Shown piece after piece: positions 56,423 to 64,000 of a DNA stretch of 64,000 nt. The stretch spans positions 744,001 through 808,000 of the forward strand of contig NZ_CP041659.1 in NCBI RefSeq assembly GCF_007998985.1, written 5' to 3'. Source of the DNA: Sphingomonas xanthus (GTDB lineage Bacteria; Pseudomonadota; Alphaproteobacteria; Sphingomonadales; Sphingomonadaceae). The translations under genes and the position numbers were made by a program. Position 1 is the stretch's first letter; each line of letters starts with the position of its first letter. The notes beneath the pieces are model-generated. The model did no database searches. It was not told the origin of the DNA and saw nothing but the letters and a program-made list of their open reading frames with translations.

Positions 56423-57769
56423 TCAGGCGCTTGCAACCGTCATTGCGGGGACCAGCACGGTCGGGCTGTCGATCCCGCGCCGGATTCGAAGGTCGCTTGC
56501 GGGTTCAAGGGTGGCGAACATCGTTTTGAGATTGGACGCGATTGTGATCTCGGCCACCGCGGGGCCGATCTCGCCCTTGACGATAAGGAAACCGGCGGCG
56601 CCGCGCGAATAGTCACCGGTCACGCCGTTGACCCCCTGACCGATCAGTTCGGTGACAAGCACGCCATGATCGATCGAGGAAATCATCGCGTCGCGGCTGC
56701 GGGTACCCGGCGACAGCGTCAGATTGGCCGGCCCGGCGGCGGGCGCACCGGACACGCCGCGCACGGCATGGCCGGTCGGCGCGATGCCCAGTTGGCGCGC
56801 CGAGGCGCTTTCCGCCAGCCAGGTCGTCAGGACGCCGTCACTGACGAGGTCGCTCGGCCCGACCGGCAGTCCTTCGCCGTCAAACGCACGACTCCGAAGC
56901 CCGCGGGGGCGGAGCGGATCATCGTGGACGGTGATACCCTCGGCGAACAGCCTAGTACCGAGCGCATCGAGCAGGAAGCTCGACTGGCGGGCAATCGCGG
57001 CGCCGCTGATCGCTGCGATGAAATGGCCAAGCAGCGTGGTCGCCACGCGCGGGTCGAACAGGACCGGCATAACCCCTGGCCTGACGCTCACTGGGTTGAG
57101 CCGGGCCACTGCTCGCTCGGCTGCCCGGCCGCCGATGCCTTCGGCACTGTCGAGGTCGGAGAAGTGGCGCGCCGAGTGCCAGGCATGGTCGCGCTGCATC
57201 GCCGACCCCGAACCGGCGACGACGCTGGCGGAATTGCTGTAACCGGTGGCCCGAGTGGCGGCAGCGAAGCCATGGCTGGTGGCGATGGCGAAGATCGATG
57301 CGCTAGACGAGGCACTGGCGCCGTTGGAATTGGTCACCCCCTTGACCGAGCGCGCCGCATCTTCGGCTTCCAGCGCGCGCTGGCGGAGCTGATCGGGATC
57401 GGGGTCGCCGCCATCGTCGAGGTCGAGGTCGGCGGGCTTGTCGCGCAAGATCAGTTCTTCGGGGGCGAGTCCGGCGAACTGGTCCTCCGGCGCTTCGGCC
57501 GCCATCGCCAGTGCCCGCTCGACCATTTCCCCCATTGCCTCGGACGACAGGTCGGAAGCGGAGATGGTAGCGCTCCGCCGCCCACGGAAGACGCGCAGGC
57601 CGATTTCCTCGCCCTCGCTGCGGTTCACGTCCTCCAGTTGGCGAAGCCGGACGCTGACGCCTTGCGATCGGTCACCGACATAAACGGCGTCGGCGGCATC
57701 GGCGCCCTTGCGGCGGGCGAGGTCGACAAGCGCTGCGGCCTTGTCTTGGGCTTTGACGGGGGACAACAT
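56423..57769 (-). CDS. pmbA: TldD/PmbA-family metalloprotease subunit PmbA (TldE)
   Basis: PmbA with TldD forms a metallopeptidase that trims peptides such as microcin precursors and toxin-antitoxin antitoxins. The 448-residue protein has the PmbA N-terminal domain (GVSVRLRQLEDVNRSEGEEIGLRV) and the C-terminal substrate-side part (NLTLSPGTRSRDAMISSIDHG and GAAGFLIVKGEIG). It lacks the HExxxH metal site that TldD carries, as expected. It reads away from ubiA, 19 bases downstream. Confidence 0.92.
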   Translation of the reverse strand: MLSPVKAQDKAAALVDLARRKGADAADAVYVGDRSQGVSVRLRQLEDVNRSEGEEIGLRVFRGRRSATISASDLSSEAMGEMVERALAMAAEAPEDQFAGLAPEELILRDKPADLDLDDGGDPDPDQLRQRALEAEDAARSVKGVTNSNGASASSSASIFAIATSHGFAAATRATGYSNSASVVAGSGSAMQRDHAWHSARHFSDLDSAEGIGGRAAERAVARLNPVSVRPGVMPVLFDPRVATTLLGHFIAAISGAAIARQSSFLLDALGTRLFAEGITVHDDPLRPRGLRSRAFDGEGLPVGPSDLVSDGVLTTWLAESASARQLGIAPTGHAVRGVSGAPAAGPANLTLSPGTRSRDAMISSIDHGVLVTELIGQGVNGVTGDYSRGAAGFLIVKGEIGPAVAEITIASNLKTMFATLEPASDLRIRRGIDSPTVLVPAMTVASA

Positions 57770-57788
57770 GGGGAGGCGCGTTAAGCGG

Positions 57789-58703
57789 TCAGCCCGCTGA
57801 CGACAAGCCGACCGTCAGGAAGCCAAGGAACAGAAAAAAGCCGGTCAGTCGATTTGACCGAAATAGGGCGAGCGCCAGTTCCCCCTTGGCCGGATCGGCC
57901 TTCGCCACCTGCCAGCTTAAATGGACGGCGGCGGGTGCCAGCGCCACGAGCGCCAGCCAGTCGGCGCGGACCATCCAGATCGCCGCAGCCCATCCGGCAA
58001 GCGCGAGGGCATAGGAGATGCCGATCCCCAAGCGCGCCCGCGGACCCAGGGCTCGCGCGCTGGATTTCACGCCGACCAGCGCATCGTCCTCGATATCCTG
58101 GATGGCGTAGAGCGTATCGTAACCGATCACCCAGAAAATGCTTCCGAGCCACAGCAACAGCGCGGGCGTTGCCAAGGCGCCGGTGACCGCCGGCCAGCCA
58201 ACCAGCGCGCCCCAACTGAACACCAGTCCGAGCCAAGCCTGCGGCCACCAGGTAAGCCGCTTCATGAAAGGATAGGCGGCGACCGGCGCAAGACTCAGCA
58301 AGGCGATTCCCTGGGCGGTGCGATCGAGCTGGAGAAGAACGGCGAGCCCGATCAGCGACAGCGCGACGACCAGCCCCCAGGCCGCCTTCACTGGGATTCG
58401 CCCCGAGGCAAGGGGCCTTGACCTTGTGCGTTCTACCCGGGCGTCGAGGTCCTTGTCGACTATGTCGTTATAGGCGCAGCCCGCCGAGCGCATCGCGAAG
58501 GCGCCGAGCAGGAACCAGCCGAACAAAGCCCACTTCCCGCCGACCCCGGCCAGAGCGACGCTCCATGCGCAAGGCCAGAACAGCAGCCAGGTTCCGATTG
58601 GTCGATCGAGCCGCATCAGCGAAGCGTAGGGGCGCGCGGCCGCCGGCAGGGCGCCGATCAGCCCGCGCCGTTCGCTATCGGGAACCAGCTCGTCGGCTCT
58701 CAC
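57789..58703 (-). CDS. ubiA: 4-hydroxybenzoate octaprenyltransferase
   Basis: UbiA prenylates 4-hydroxybenzoate in ubiquinone synthesis. The 304-residue membrane protein has about eight hydrophobic segments and two Asp-rich prenyl-diphosphate sites, NDIVDKDLDARVERTRSRPL and YAIQDIEDDALVG. Its N terminus carries the RPYASLMRLDRPIGTWLLFW pattern. The start overlaps the HAD gene stop (ATGA). Prenyl length cannot be told from the sequence. Confidence 0.94.
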   Translation of the reverse strand: MRADELVPDSERRGLIGALPAAARPYASLMRLDRPIGTWLLFWPCAWSVALAGVGGKWALFGWFLLGAFAMRSAGCAYNDIVDKDLDARVERTRSRPLASGRIPVKAAWGLVVALSLIGLAVLLQLDRTAQGIALLSLAPVAAYPFMKRLTWWPQAWLGLVFSWGALVGWPAVTGALATPALLLWLGSIFWVIGYDTLYAIQDIEDDALVGVKSSARALGPRARLGIGISYALALAGWAAAIWMVRADWLALVALAPAAVHLSWQVAKADPAKGELALALFRSNRLTGFFLFLGFLTVGLSSAG

Positions 58704-59401
58704 GCCGCCTCGGCATGATCGAGCCAGTTGACCAGCGCCGCAAGCGATGGAAGCTCGACGAAGCGCGGATGACCCGTGGGCGCCGGCCGCTGCTCATGGC
58801 TCCAGGCCAGCGGCTGGGGGATGAAGGCTGCCCAAGCGCCGGCCTCAAGCGCGGGAATGATATCGCTGCGCATGGAATCGCCGGCCATGATCGACCGCTC
58901 TGGAGCGGCGCCATAGCGGCGGAAGATGCCGGCGAAGGTTTCGGGCCGCTTGTCGCTGACGATCTCAATCCCCGAAAAGCGGTCGCCAAGTCCCGACGCG
59001 GCAAGCTTTGCTTCCTGGTGAAACAGGTCGCCCTTGGTCACCAGCACGAGCCGGGCGCGGTCGGCCAGCGCATTAAGCGTGTCGTCGATCCCCGCGAACA
59101 GTTCGACCGGATGCCCATGGAGCGCCCGGCCAGCCTCAAGGATATCGCGAATCACCGAAGCGGGGACGTCGTCACCGCCCAATTCCAGCGCGGTCTCGAT
59201 CATCGACAGGGTGAACGCCTTGGCGCCATAGCCGTAAAGCCTGAGGTTGCGGATTTCACAGGCTTCAAGCGCCTCGCGCGTGATCCCGGCGTCGGCGAAG
59301 GGTTCGAGCATTGCCACCAGCGCATCCTGAGTGGCGGCGAAGTGGCGCATATTGTGCCACAGCGTGTCGTCGGCATCGAGACAAATGAGGTCGAAAGGCA
59401 T
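58700..59401 (-). CDS. HAD-family hydrolase
   Basis: The 233-residue soluble protein has the HAD motifs LDADDT (nucleophile Asp9 and Asp11), LVLVTKGD and MAGDSMRSDI, with an alpha-helical cap in between (residues 20-95). It may be a phosphoglycolate-type or other small phosphatase. The substrate is not evident. It lies 40 bases after the phospholipase gene and overlaps ubiA by four bases, so it probably shares their transcript. Confidence 0.9.
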   Translation of the reverse strand: MPFDLICLDADDTLWHNMRHFAATQDALVAMLEPFADAGITREALEACEIRNLRLYGYGAKAFTLSMIETALELGGDDVPASVIRDILEAGRALHGHPVELFAGIDDTLNALADRARLVLVTKGDLFHQEAKLAASGLGDRFSGIEIVSDKRPETFAGIFRRYGAAPERSIMAGDSMRSDIIPALEAGAWAAFIPQPLAWSHEQRPAPTGHPRFVELPSLAALVNWLDHAEAA

Positions 59402-59441
59402 CGGCTGCGCCTAGCATCGGCCGAACGCCTTGGCGATATGG

Positions 59442-60944
59442 CTATCGCGCCGGTTTTTTGCGGTCCCGTCGGGACAATCCGACGCGCTGAAACAAGGCTT
59501 CCCGCCCGCGCTTCCAGCTCTTCGCCAAGCCGCGCTTGGCGATCGGATCGAACATCGCATCGGCATGTTCGGGATCGAGCAGTTCGGTCGCGGCAATGAA
59601 TTCCTCGGGCGTCCCGAGTTCCTCGAGGTCGAGCAGGTCCAGCGTCTTTCCACGACCACGCAGCGCTTCGATGGCATCGACCATTGATTCCATCCGCATC
59701 TCGGCCTCGGCAAATTGTTCGGGCGTGCAATCGAGATGCTCGGCAAGCAGGCGATGGCGCAGCCCGGTCATCGCCGGGCCGGTGTCCTGGTTAGCGGGAA
59801 GCGCCGCGTCGATGATAACGTCGCATTCGCTATCGAGGCCCATGCTGCGATTGTTGAGGTTCGCCGACCCGACGCGAAGCAGCCGGTCGTCGACGATCGA
59901 AATCTTGGCATGGACGTAAATATCGTTTCCGCTCCTGGTCGTCGGGACATAGATCCGAAAGCGGTTCCCTTTGTCCTTGTTGCCGATCGCGGCCATCAGC
60001 TTGATCCGCGCGGCGTCCATGGCTTTCTGCTCCAGCCAGCCCTCGGCGGTGCGCGGCATCACCAGCACGATGTTCGGCGGATTTTCCTCTTCCATCCGGC
60101 AAGCAATCGCAGCTGCAATCTTTGCGGACGTAAAATATTGATTCTCGAAATATATGAAGCGTTTCGCCTTAGCGATCATGTCGAGAAACAGCGTTTCGAT
60201 CTCGCGGATTTCATCCAAGTCCTTGTAGGACGCGCGGGTCCGGGCGATGGCGATGTCGACATTGTCAAACGTGGCCGGCAACTGGTCCGGCCATGCGATG
60301 TCCCCGGACCCCACGGGTGCCAGTGCGGTCCCGGTGGCCAGCTTCCACCGGTCGCGGCTCAGCTCGCCCAGCTTGGCAGCAACCGGCCCACGCATCAGCA
60401 TGGTCGCATCATGCCAAGGCGGATAGGGCTTCCCGTTCGGACCGATCCGGGCCGGGTGCTCGTCGCAATGGTCGCTCCGGTCCCAGCGGTGGTTCGAAAT
60501 GTCGATCCCGCCGCACGCCGCAAGCCAGTCGTCAATGACCGCGATCTTTTGATGATGACTGCAGCCGGGCGGATGGGCACTGTCGAAACGCATCCGGATC
60601 GGCCCGGCGCGCCACCAGCGGTAAAGCCAGTAAATTGCCCTCATCCGACCGAGCTGCTTCAACGCACCGAAATTCCATTTAAGCACGTCGATCTCGCGCG
60701 TTGGGCACTCGCGAGCCAGGCGGAGGAAAAAGCGGCCAAGCGGCTCGCCGCCATTCGCCTCCTCGGGTTCAAGGGAGATCCGCGTGTCAAAATCCCAGCC
60801 AACGATGAGGATGCGGCGCTCGGCCTTGCCCATCGCGAGGCGGATGTGATGGTAATAGTCGGCAGCATCGACGATGACCGTCGCCTGCTCGGCGCGCGCG
60901 ATCGCCCAGCAGTTTCGTCCCTGCTCAATAATTGGGTCCAGCAC
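59442..60944 (-). CDS. Phospholipase D/cardiolipin-synthase-like protein
   Basis: The 500-residue protein has two PLD (HKD) motifs: SHHQKIAVIDD near residue 139, and VHAKISIVDD near 350, each with the following GGIDISNHRWD or GSANLNNRS continuation. No N-terminal membrane helix is obvious, so the better match is cytosolic PLD. The start is set at GTG 60944 with GGGACGG upstream; an ATG at 60989 would begin in the gap before rsmE. Substrate is unclear. Confidence 0.85.
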   Translation of the reverse strand: MLDPIIEQGRNCWAIARAEQATVIVDAADYYHHIRLAMGKAERRILIVGWDFDTRISLEPEEANGGEPLGRFFLRLARECPTREIDVLKWNFGALKQLGRMRAIYWLYRWWRAGPIRMRFDSAHPPGCSHHQKIAVIDDWLAACGGIDISNHRWDRSDHCDEHPARIGPNGKPYPPWHDATMLMRGPVAAKLGELSRDRWKLATGTALAPVGSGDIAWPDQLPATFDNVDIAIARTRASYKDLDEIREIETLFLDMIAKAKRFIYFENQYFTSAKIAAAIACRMEEENPPNIVLVMPRTAEGWLEQKAMDAARIKLMAAIGNKDKGNRFRIYVPTTRSGNDIYVHAKISIVDDRLLRVGSANLNNRSMGLDSECDVIIDAALPANQDTGPAMTGLRHRLLAEHLDCTPEQFAEAEMRMESMVDAIEALRGRGKTLDLLDLEELGTPEEFIAATELLDPEHADAMFDPIAKRGLAKSWKRGREALFQRVGLSRRDRKKPAR

Positions 60945-61026
60945 CCCGTCCCGTCGTTCCTTGACCGTCACGATCACAACAAAGCGCAACGGTGACGAGC
61001 GTTCCCGACATGGCTAGGGAAATTCC

Positions 61027-61767
61027 ATGACCGCCACGCCAGCCTGGCCGCCGCGCAGCCTGCCGCGCCTCCACGTCCGCTCGCTGCTCGAACCGAGCGC
61101 ATCCGTCGAACTTGATTCTGGACAAGCCAATTATCTTGGCAATGTCCTGCGCATGGCCGCCGGCGACCAGATGCTACTGTTCGATGGCCGGTCCGGCGAG
61201 TGGCTCGGCGAAGTTTCGGCTGTGGCGCGCAAACGGATGACGTTGCGCATCCTCCGCCAAACAAAGCCGCAGGAAGCGGTGCCTGACCTGTGGCTGGCGT
61301 TCGCGCCGGTCAAGAAGGGCCGCGTCGACTGGCTTGTCGAAAAAGCGGTCGAACTGGGGGTGGCGCGACTGATCCCGGTGATCACGCAGCGAACGATCGT
61401 CGACAAGCTCAATCTTGCCCGCATGGAGGCGCATATCATCGAGGCGGCGGAACAGTGCGGCCGGACTGCGATCGCCGCGATCTCCCAGCCGGTGAAACTG
61501 ACGACATTCCTGGCCGACCGCGAAGCCGATCGCCTGCTCTATTTCGCCAATGAGCAGGGCGGCGAGTCCGTCCAGCGGTCCCTTCGGCCCGGTCCGGCAA
61601 CGATCCTCATCGGACCCGAAGGCGGATTCACGGCCGACGAGGCTGACGCGATCAGCGCTTCGCCCAACGTGATCGCCATCGGTCTCGGCCCGCGAATCCT
61701 GCGCGCCGAAACGGCCGCGCTGGCCGCGGTGACCGCGTGGATGGCCGCCGCGGGCGACTGGCAATAA
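61027..61767 (+). CDS. rsmE: 16S rRNA (uracil1498-N3)-methyltransferase RsmE
   Basis: RsmE is a SPOUT methyltransferase acting on U1498 of 16S rRNA. The 246-residue protein has the N-terminal OB-like part (HVRSLLEPSASVELDSGQANYLGNVLR) and the trefoil-knot region with ILIGPEGGFTADEA and LGPRILRAETAALAAV, which bind SAM. It is divergent from the phospholipase gene. Confidence 0.96.
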   Translation: MTATPAWPPRSLPRLHVRSLLEPSASVELDSGQANYLGNVLRMAAGDQMLLFDGRSGEWLGEVSAVARKRMTLRILRQTKPQEAVPDLWLAFAPVKKGRVDWLVEKAVELGVARLIPVITQRTIVDKLNLARMEAHIIEAAEQCGRTAIAAISQPVKLTTFLADREADRLLYFANEQGGESVQRSLRPGPATILIGPEGGFTADEADAISASPNVIAIGLGPRILRAETAALAAVTAWMAAAGDWQ

Positions 61768-61837
61768 GCTTGGCTTTACATGTCATCAGTCAAAGCCGCT
61801 GGCGCGGGGCATTCGGCGCGGATAAGACGCGTTTCGA

Positions 61838-63208
61838 ATGACCACCAGAACCGACACCAGCGCCAGTCCGCTGATCGAGAGCCGCGCCGACCTCCTCGCC
61901 ATCTTCGCGGGGGGTGAAAAGCCGCGCGACGCATGGCGTATCGGTACCGAGCATGAAAAATTCGTCTACCGCGTGAGCGACCATCGCGCACCAAGCTGGG
62001 AGGAACCTGGAGGCATTCGCGATCTGCTGACCGGCCTTACCGAGTTCGGGTGGAAGCCGATCGAGGAAGGCGGCAAGATCATCGCCCTGTCCGGGGCCGA
62101 CGGAACTATCAGCCTTGAGCCCGCGGGCCAGCTGGAACTGTCGGGCGCGCCGCTCGCGAACCTTCATTTGAGCTGCCAGGAAAGCGGTCGCCACCTCGAG
62201 CAGGTCAAGGCCGTCGGCGACCGGCTCGGGCTGGGCTTCCTTGGCCTTGGCATGTGGCCCGACAAGGCGCGCGCCGACCTGCCGATCATGCCCAAGGGGC
62301 GCTATGACATCATGCTTCGACACATGCCGCGGGTCGGAACGCTGGGCCTCGACATGATGCTTCGAACCTGTACCATCCAGGTTAACTTGGACTATTCGTC
62401 GGAATCCGATATGGTGAAGAAGTTTCGGGTCGGACTGGCCCTGCAGCCGGTCGCCACCGCGCTGTTCGCCAATTCGCCCTTCACAGACGGCAAGCCGAAC
62501 GGGTTCAAGAGCTTTCGCAGCCATATCTGGGAGGATACCGACCCCGCCCGCACCGGCATGCTCCCCTTCGTCTTCGACAAGGGGTTCGGCTACGAACGCT
62601 ATTGCGACTATGCGCTCGATGTCCCGATGTATTTCGTGTTCCGCGACGGACGCTACATCGACGCCGCCGGGCAGAGCTTCCGCGATTTCCTCGACGGCCG
62701 GCTCCCCGCCCTCCCCGGGGAAAGGCCGACCCGCGCCGACTGGACCGATCATTTGTCGACCGCTTTCCCCGAGGTCCGCCTCAAGAGCTTTCTCGAAATG
62801 CGCGGCGCCGATGGCGGCCGCTGGGGCCGGATCTGCGCGCTGCCCGCGCTTTGGGTCGGCCTTCTTTATTCGGATTCCTCGCTCGATGCGGCGTGGGACT
62901 TGGTCAAACATTGGTCGATCGAGGAGCGCGAGTCGCTTCGCCACGCGGTACCAAGGCAGGCGCTCGACTCCCCGGTGCCCGGCGGCGGGACGGTTCGCGA
63001 CCTTGCGGCTGAGGTGCTTGCCATCTCCTCGGCGGGGCTAAGCGAACGCGCGCAGATCAACGCCGCCGGAGACAATGAAGGCGGCTTCCTCGACCCGCTG
63101 CGCGATGTGGTGAAAAGCGGCAAGACTTTCGCCGACCGGCTGCTCGATCGCTACCATGGCGAATGGAACGGCGACGTCGGCATGGTCTATCGCGAATATA
63201 GTTTCTGA
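61838..63208 (+). CDS. gshA: Glutamate--cysteine ligase (alphaproteobacterial/plant type)
   Basis: GshA catalyses the first step of glutathione synthesis. The 456-residue protein matches the plant/alphaproteobacterial branch (GCS2 family), with RIGTEHEKFVYR near residue 37, SLEPAGQLELSGAPL and MLRTCTIQVNLDYSSE (substrate and metal contacts). ATG 61838 follows the 70-base gap from rsmE with only a weak ribosome site. No gshB is in the window. Confidence 0.92.
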   Translation: MTTRTDTSASPLIESRADLLAIFAGGEKPRDAWRIGTEHEKFVYRVSDHRAPSWEEPGGIRDLLTGLTEFGWKPIEEGGKIIALSGADGTISLEPAGQLELSGAPLANLHLSCQESGRHLEQVKAVGDRLGLGFLGLGMWPDKARADLPIMPKGRYDIMLRHMPRVGTLGLDMMLRTCTIQVNLDYSSESDMVKKFRVGLALQPVATALFANSPFTDGKPNGFKSFRSHIWEDTDPARTGMLPFVFDKGFGYERYCDYALDVPMYFVFRDGRYIDAAGQSFRDFLDGRLPALPGERPTRADWTDHLSTAFPEVRLKSFLEMRGADGGRWGRICALPALWVGLLYSDSSLDAAWDLVKHWSIEERESLRHAVPRQALDSPVPGGGTVRDLAAEVLAISSAGLSERAQINAAGDNEGGFLDPLRDVVKSGKTFADRLLDRYHGEWNGDVGMVYREYSF

Positions 63209-63256
63209 GGCGTGCCGCAGCGGATGTGAAATATTCGCGCCCGGCCGCGCCTCGCA

Positions 63257-63284
63257 TTGACAGAAGGCGGGGCAGGCGTAGAGG
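63257..63284 (+). promoter_or_regulatory. Candidate promoter of the TonB-dependent receptor gene
   Basis: TTGACA (63257-63262) and TAGAGG (63279-63284) are separated by 16 bases about 75 bases before the receptor start. The -35 is a perfect consensus and the -10 is poor. The 147-base gap otherwise shows no gene. Confidence 0.4.
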
Positions 63285-63355
63285 CGCGAAAGCATCGGGC
63301 GGGGCATCTTTTATCGCAAGCGCCGGCCCACTGGCTTTTACTAGAAAGACCCGGG

Positions 63356-64000
63356 ATGCGCACCTTCACCTCGACTTCGATGTTCGCGCTGGCCATAGCC
63401 TGCGCCCTTCCCGCCCCTGCGATTGCGCAGGCAACCGGTGACACTGACCAGCCCGCCGAAGACGCGACCCAGCCGGTTATCCAGGGCGTCACCGACATCG
63501 TCGTCACCGCGACCCGCCGTAGTGAAAATCTGCAGGACATCCCCCTGTCGGTCGCGACGGTTTCGGACGAAACGCTGGCCGTGATCAATTCGGGCGGCGC
63601 CGACATTCGCGGCCTGTCGGGCCGGGTGCCAAGCCTGAACATCGAAAGCTCGTTCGGCCGGACCTTCCCGCGCTTTTACATCCGCGGACTCGGCAACACC
63701 GATTTCGACCTCAACGCGTCACAGCCCGTCAGCCTGGTCTATGACGATGTTGTCCTGGAAAATCCGATCCTGAAGGGCTTCCCGGCGTTCGACATCGACC
63801 GGGTCGAGGTGCTGCGCGGACCGCAAGGCACGCTGTTCGGCCGCAACACGCCGGCCGGCATCGTCAAGTTCGACACGGTAAAGCCGGGGCGCGGCCGCAA
63901 TTATGCGCGCGTCAGCTACGGCACCTATGGCACCGTCAACGCCGAAGGCGCGGTTGGCGGCGAACTCAGCGACACCGTCTCGGTCCGACTGTCGGGCGTG
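63356..64000 (+). CDS. TonB-dependent outer-membrane receptor (N-terminal part, truncated by window edge)
   Basis: About 215 residues are visible. A signal peptide ends in PAIAQ (about residue 25), then a TonB-box-like TDIVVTATRR, and the plug domain follows with VPSLNIESSFGRTFPRFYIRG, DIDRVEVLRGPQGTLFGRN and GIVKFDTVKPG. Receptors of this type import siderophores, haem, carbohydrates or other ligands. Sphingomonads carry many of them, and the substrate cannot be told from the plug alone. The beta barrel lies beyond 64000. Confidence 0.92.
   Translation, partial: MRTFTSTSMFALAIACALPAPAIAQATGDTDQPAEDATQPVIQGVTDIVVTATRRSENLQDIPLSVATVSDETLAVINSGGADIRGLSGRVPSLNIESSFGRTFPRFYIRGLGNTDFDLNASQPVSLVYDDVVLENPILKGFPAFDIDRVEVLRGPQGTLFGRNTPAGIVKFDTVKPGRGRNYARVSYGTYGTVNAEGAVGGELSDTVSVRLSGV

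Overview
The window looks like a stretch of core chromosome from a Sphingomonas-like alphaproteobacterium (order Sphingomonadales). Supports for this are the high GC content, an mraZ-to-ftsA dcw order typical of alphaproteobacteria, a CtrA-type DNA-binding domain, DUF3035/BamF and DUF3052 genes, the hflK-hflC-degP block, many short intergenic gaps, and a sphingomonad-style TonB-dependent receptor at the right edge. The species cannot be named from the sequence alone. I found no insertion sequence, prophage, CRISPR array, tRNA or rRNA gene.

Region 1 (1-16600, minus strand) is one tightly packed cell-wall and division operon, read right to left: mraZ, rsmH, an ftsL-like gene, ftsI, murE, murF, mraY, murD, ftsW, murG, murC, murB, ddl, ftsQ and the 5' part of ftsA. 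Nine of its 14 junctions are 4-base ATGA/GTGA overlaps. The region before mraZ carries a 16-bp direct repeat, a 10-bp palindrome and a perfect DnaA-box 9-mer.

Region 2 (16600-23760) holds a DUF4350 gene pair on the minus strand. On the plus strand it holds an MliC-like lipoprotein, purL, DUF3052, an iodotyrosine-deiodinase-like flavoprotein, a Fur box, bfd, bfr (iron storage) and a DUF418 membrane protein.

Region 3 (23750-30850, minus strand) runs guaA, a small membrane protein, panB, a YfgM-like TPR protein, bamB, der and a lone Hpt protein.

Region 4 (30900-37335, minus strand) is the alpha ribosomal operon rpsM-rpsK-rpoA-rplQ with its own likely promoter and a strong terminator. A prolyl-oligopeptidase lipoprotein follows, with a terminator, and then two tandem secreted Gly/Tyr-rich paralogues.

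Region 5 (37500-45620) is ribF-ileS-lspA-bamF-like, then a receiver-less CtrA-like regulator and a hypothetical protein on the plus strand. Next come a minus-strand sulfurtransferase and plus-strand queF-panE, where panE seems to start at CTG.

Region 6 (45600-54930, minus strand) carries hflK-hflC-degP, a HerA-like ATPase, an NTF2-like protein, a small secreted protein, an M20 peptidase and an OPT transporter.

Region 7 (54997-64000) holds mrp and a CoA-binding protein on the plus strand; a phospholipase D, HAD, ubiA and pmbA series on the minus strand; then rsmE, gshA and a truncated TonB-dependent receptor on the plus strand.

Most of the window is housekeeping. The less ordinary items are the receiver-less CtrA-like protein, the two Gly/Tyr-rich secreted paralogues, the deiodinase-like flavoprotein with the halotyrosine-binding residues, the CTG start of panE, and the repeat-rich mraZ control region.
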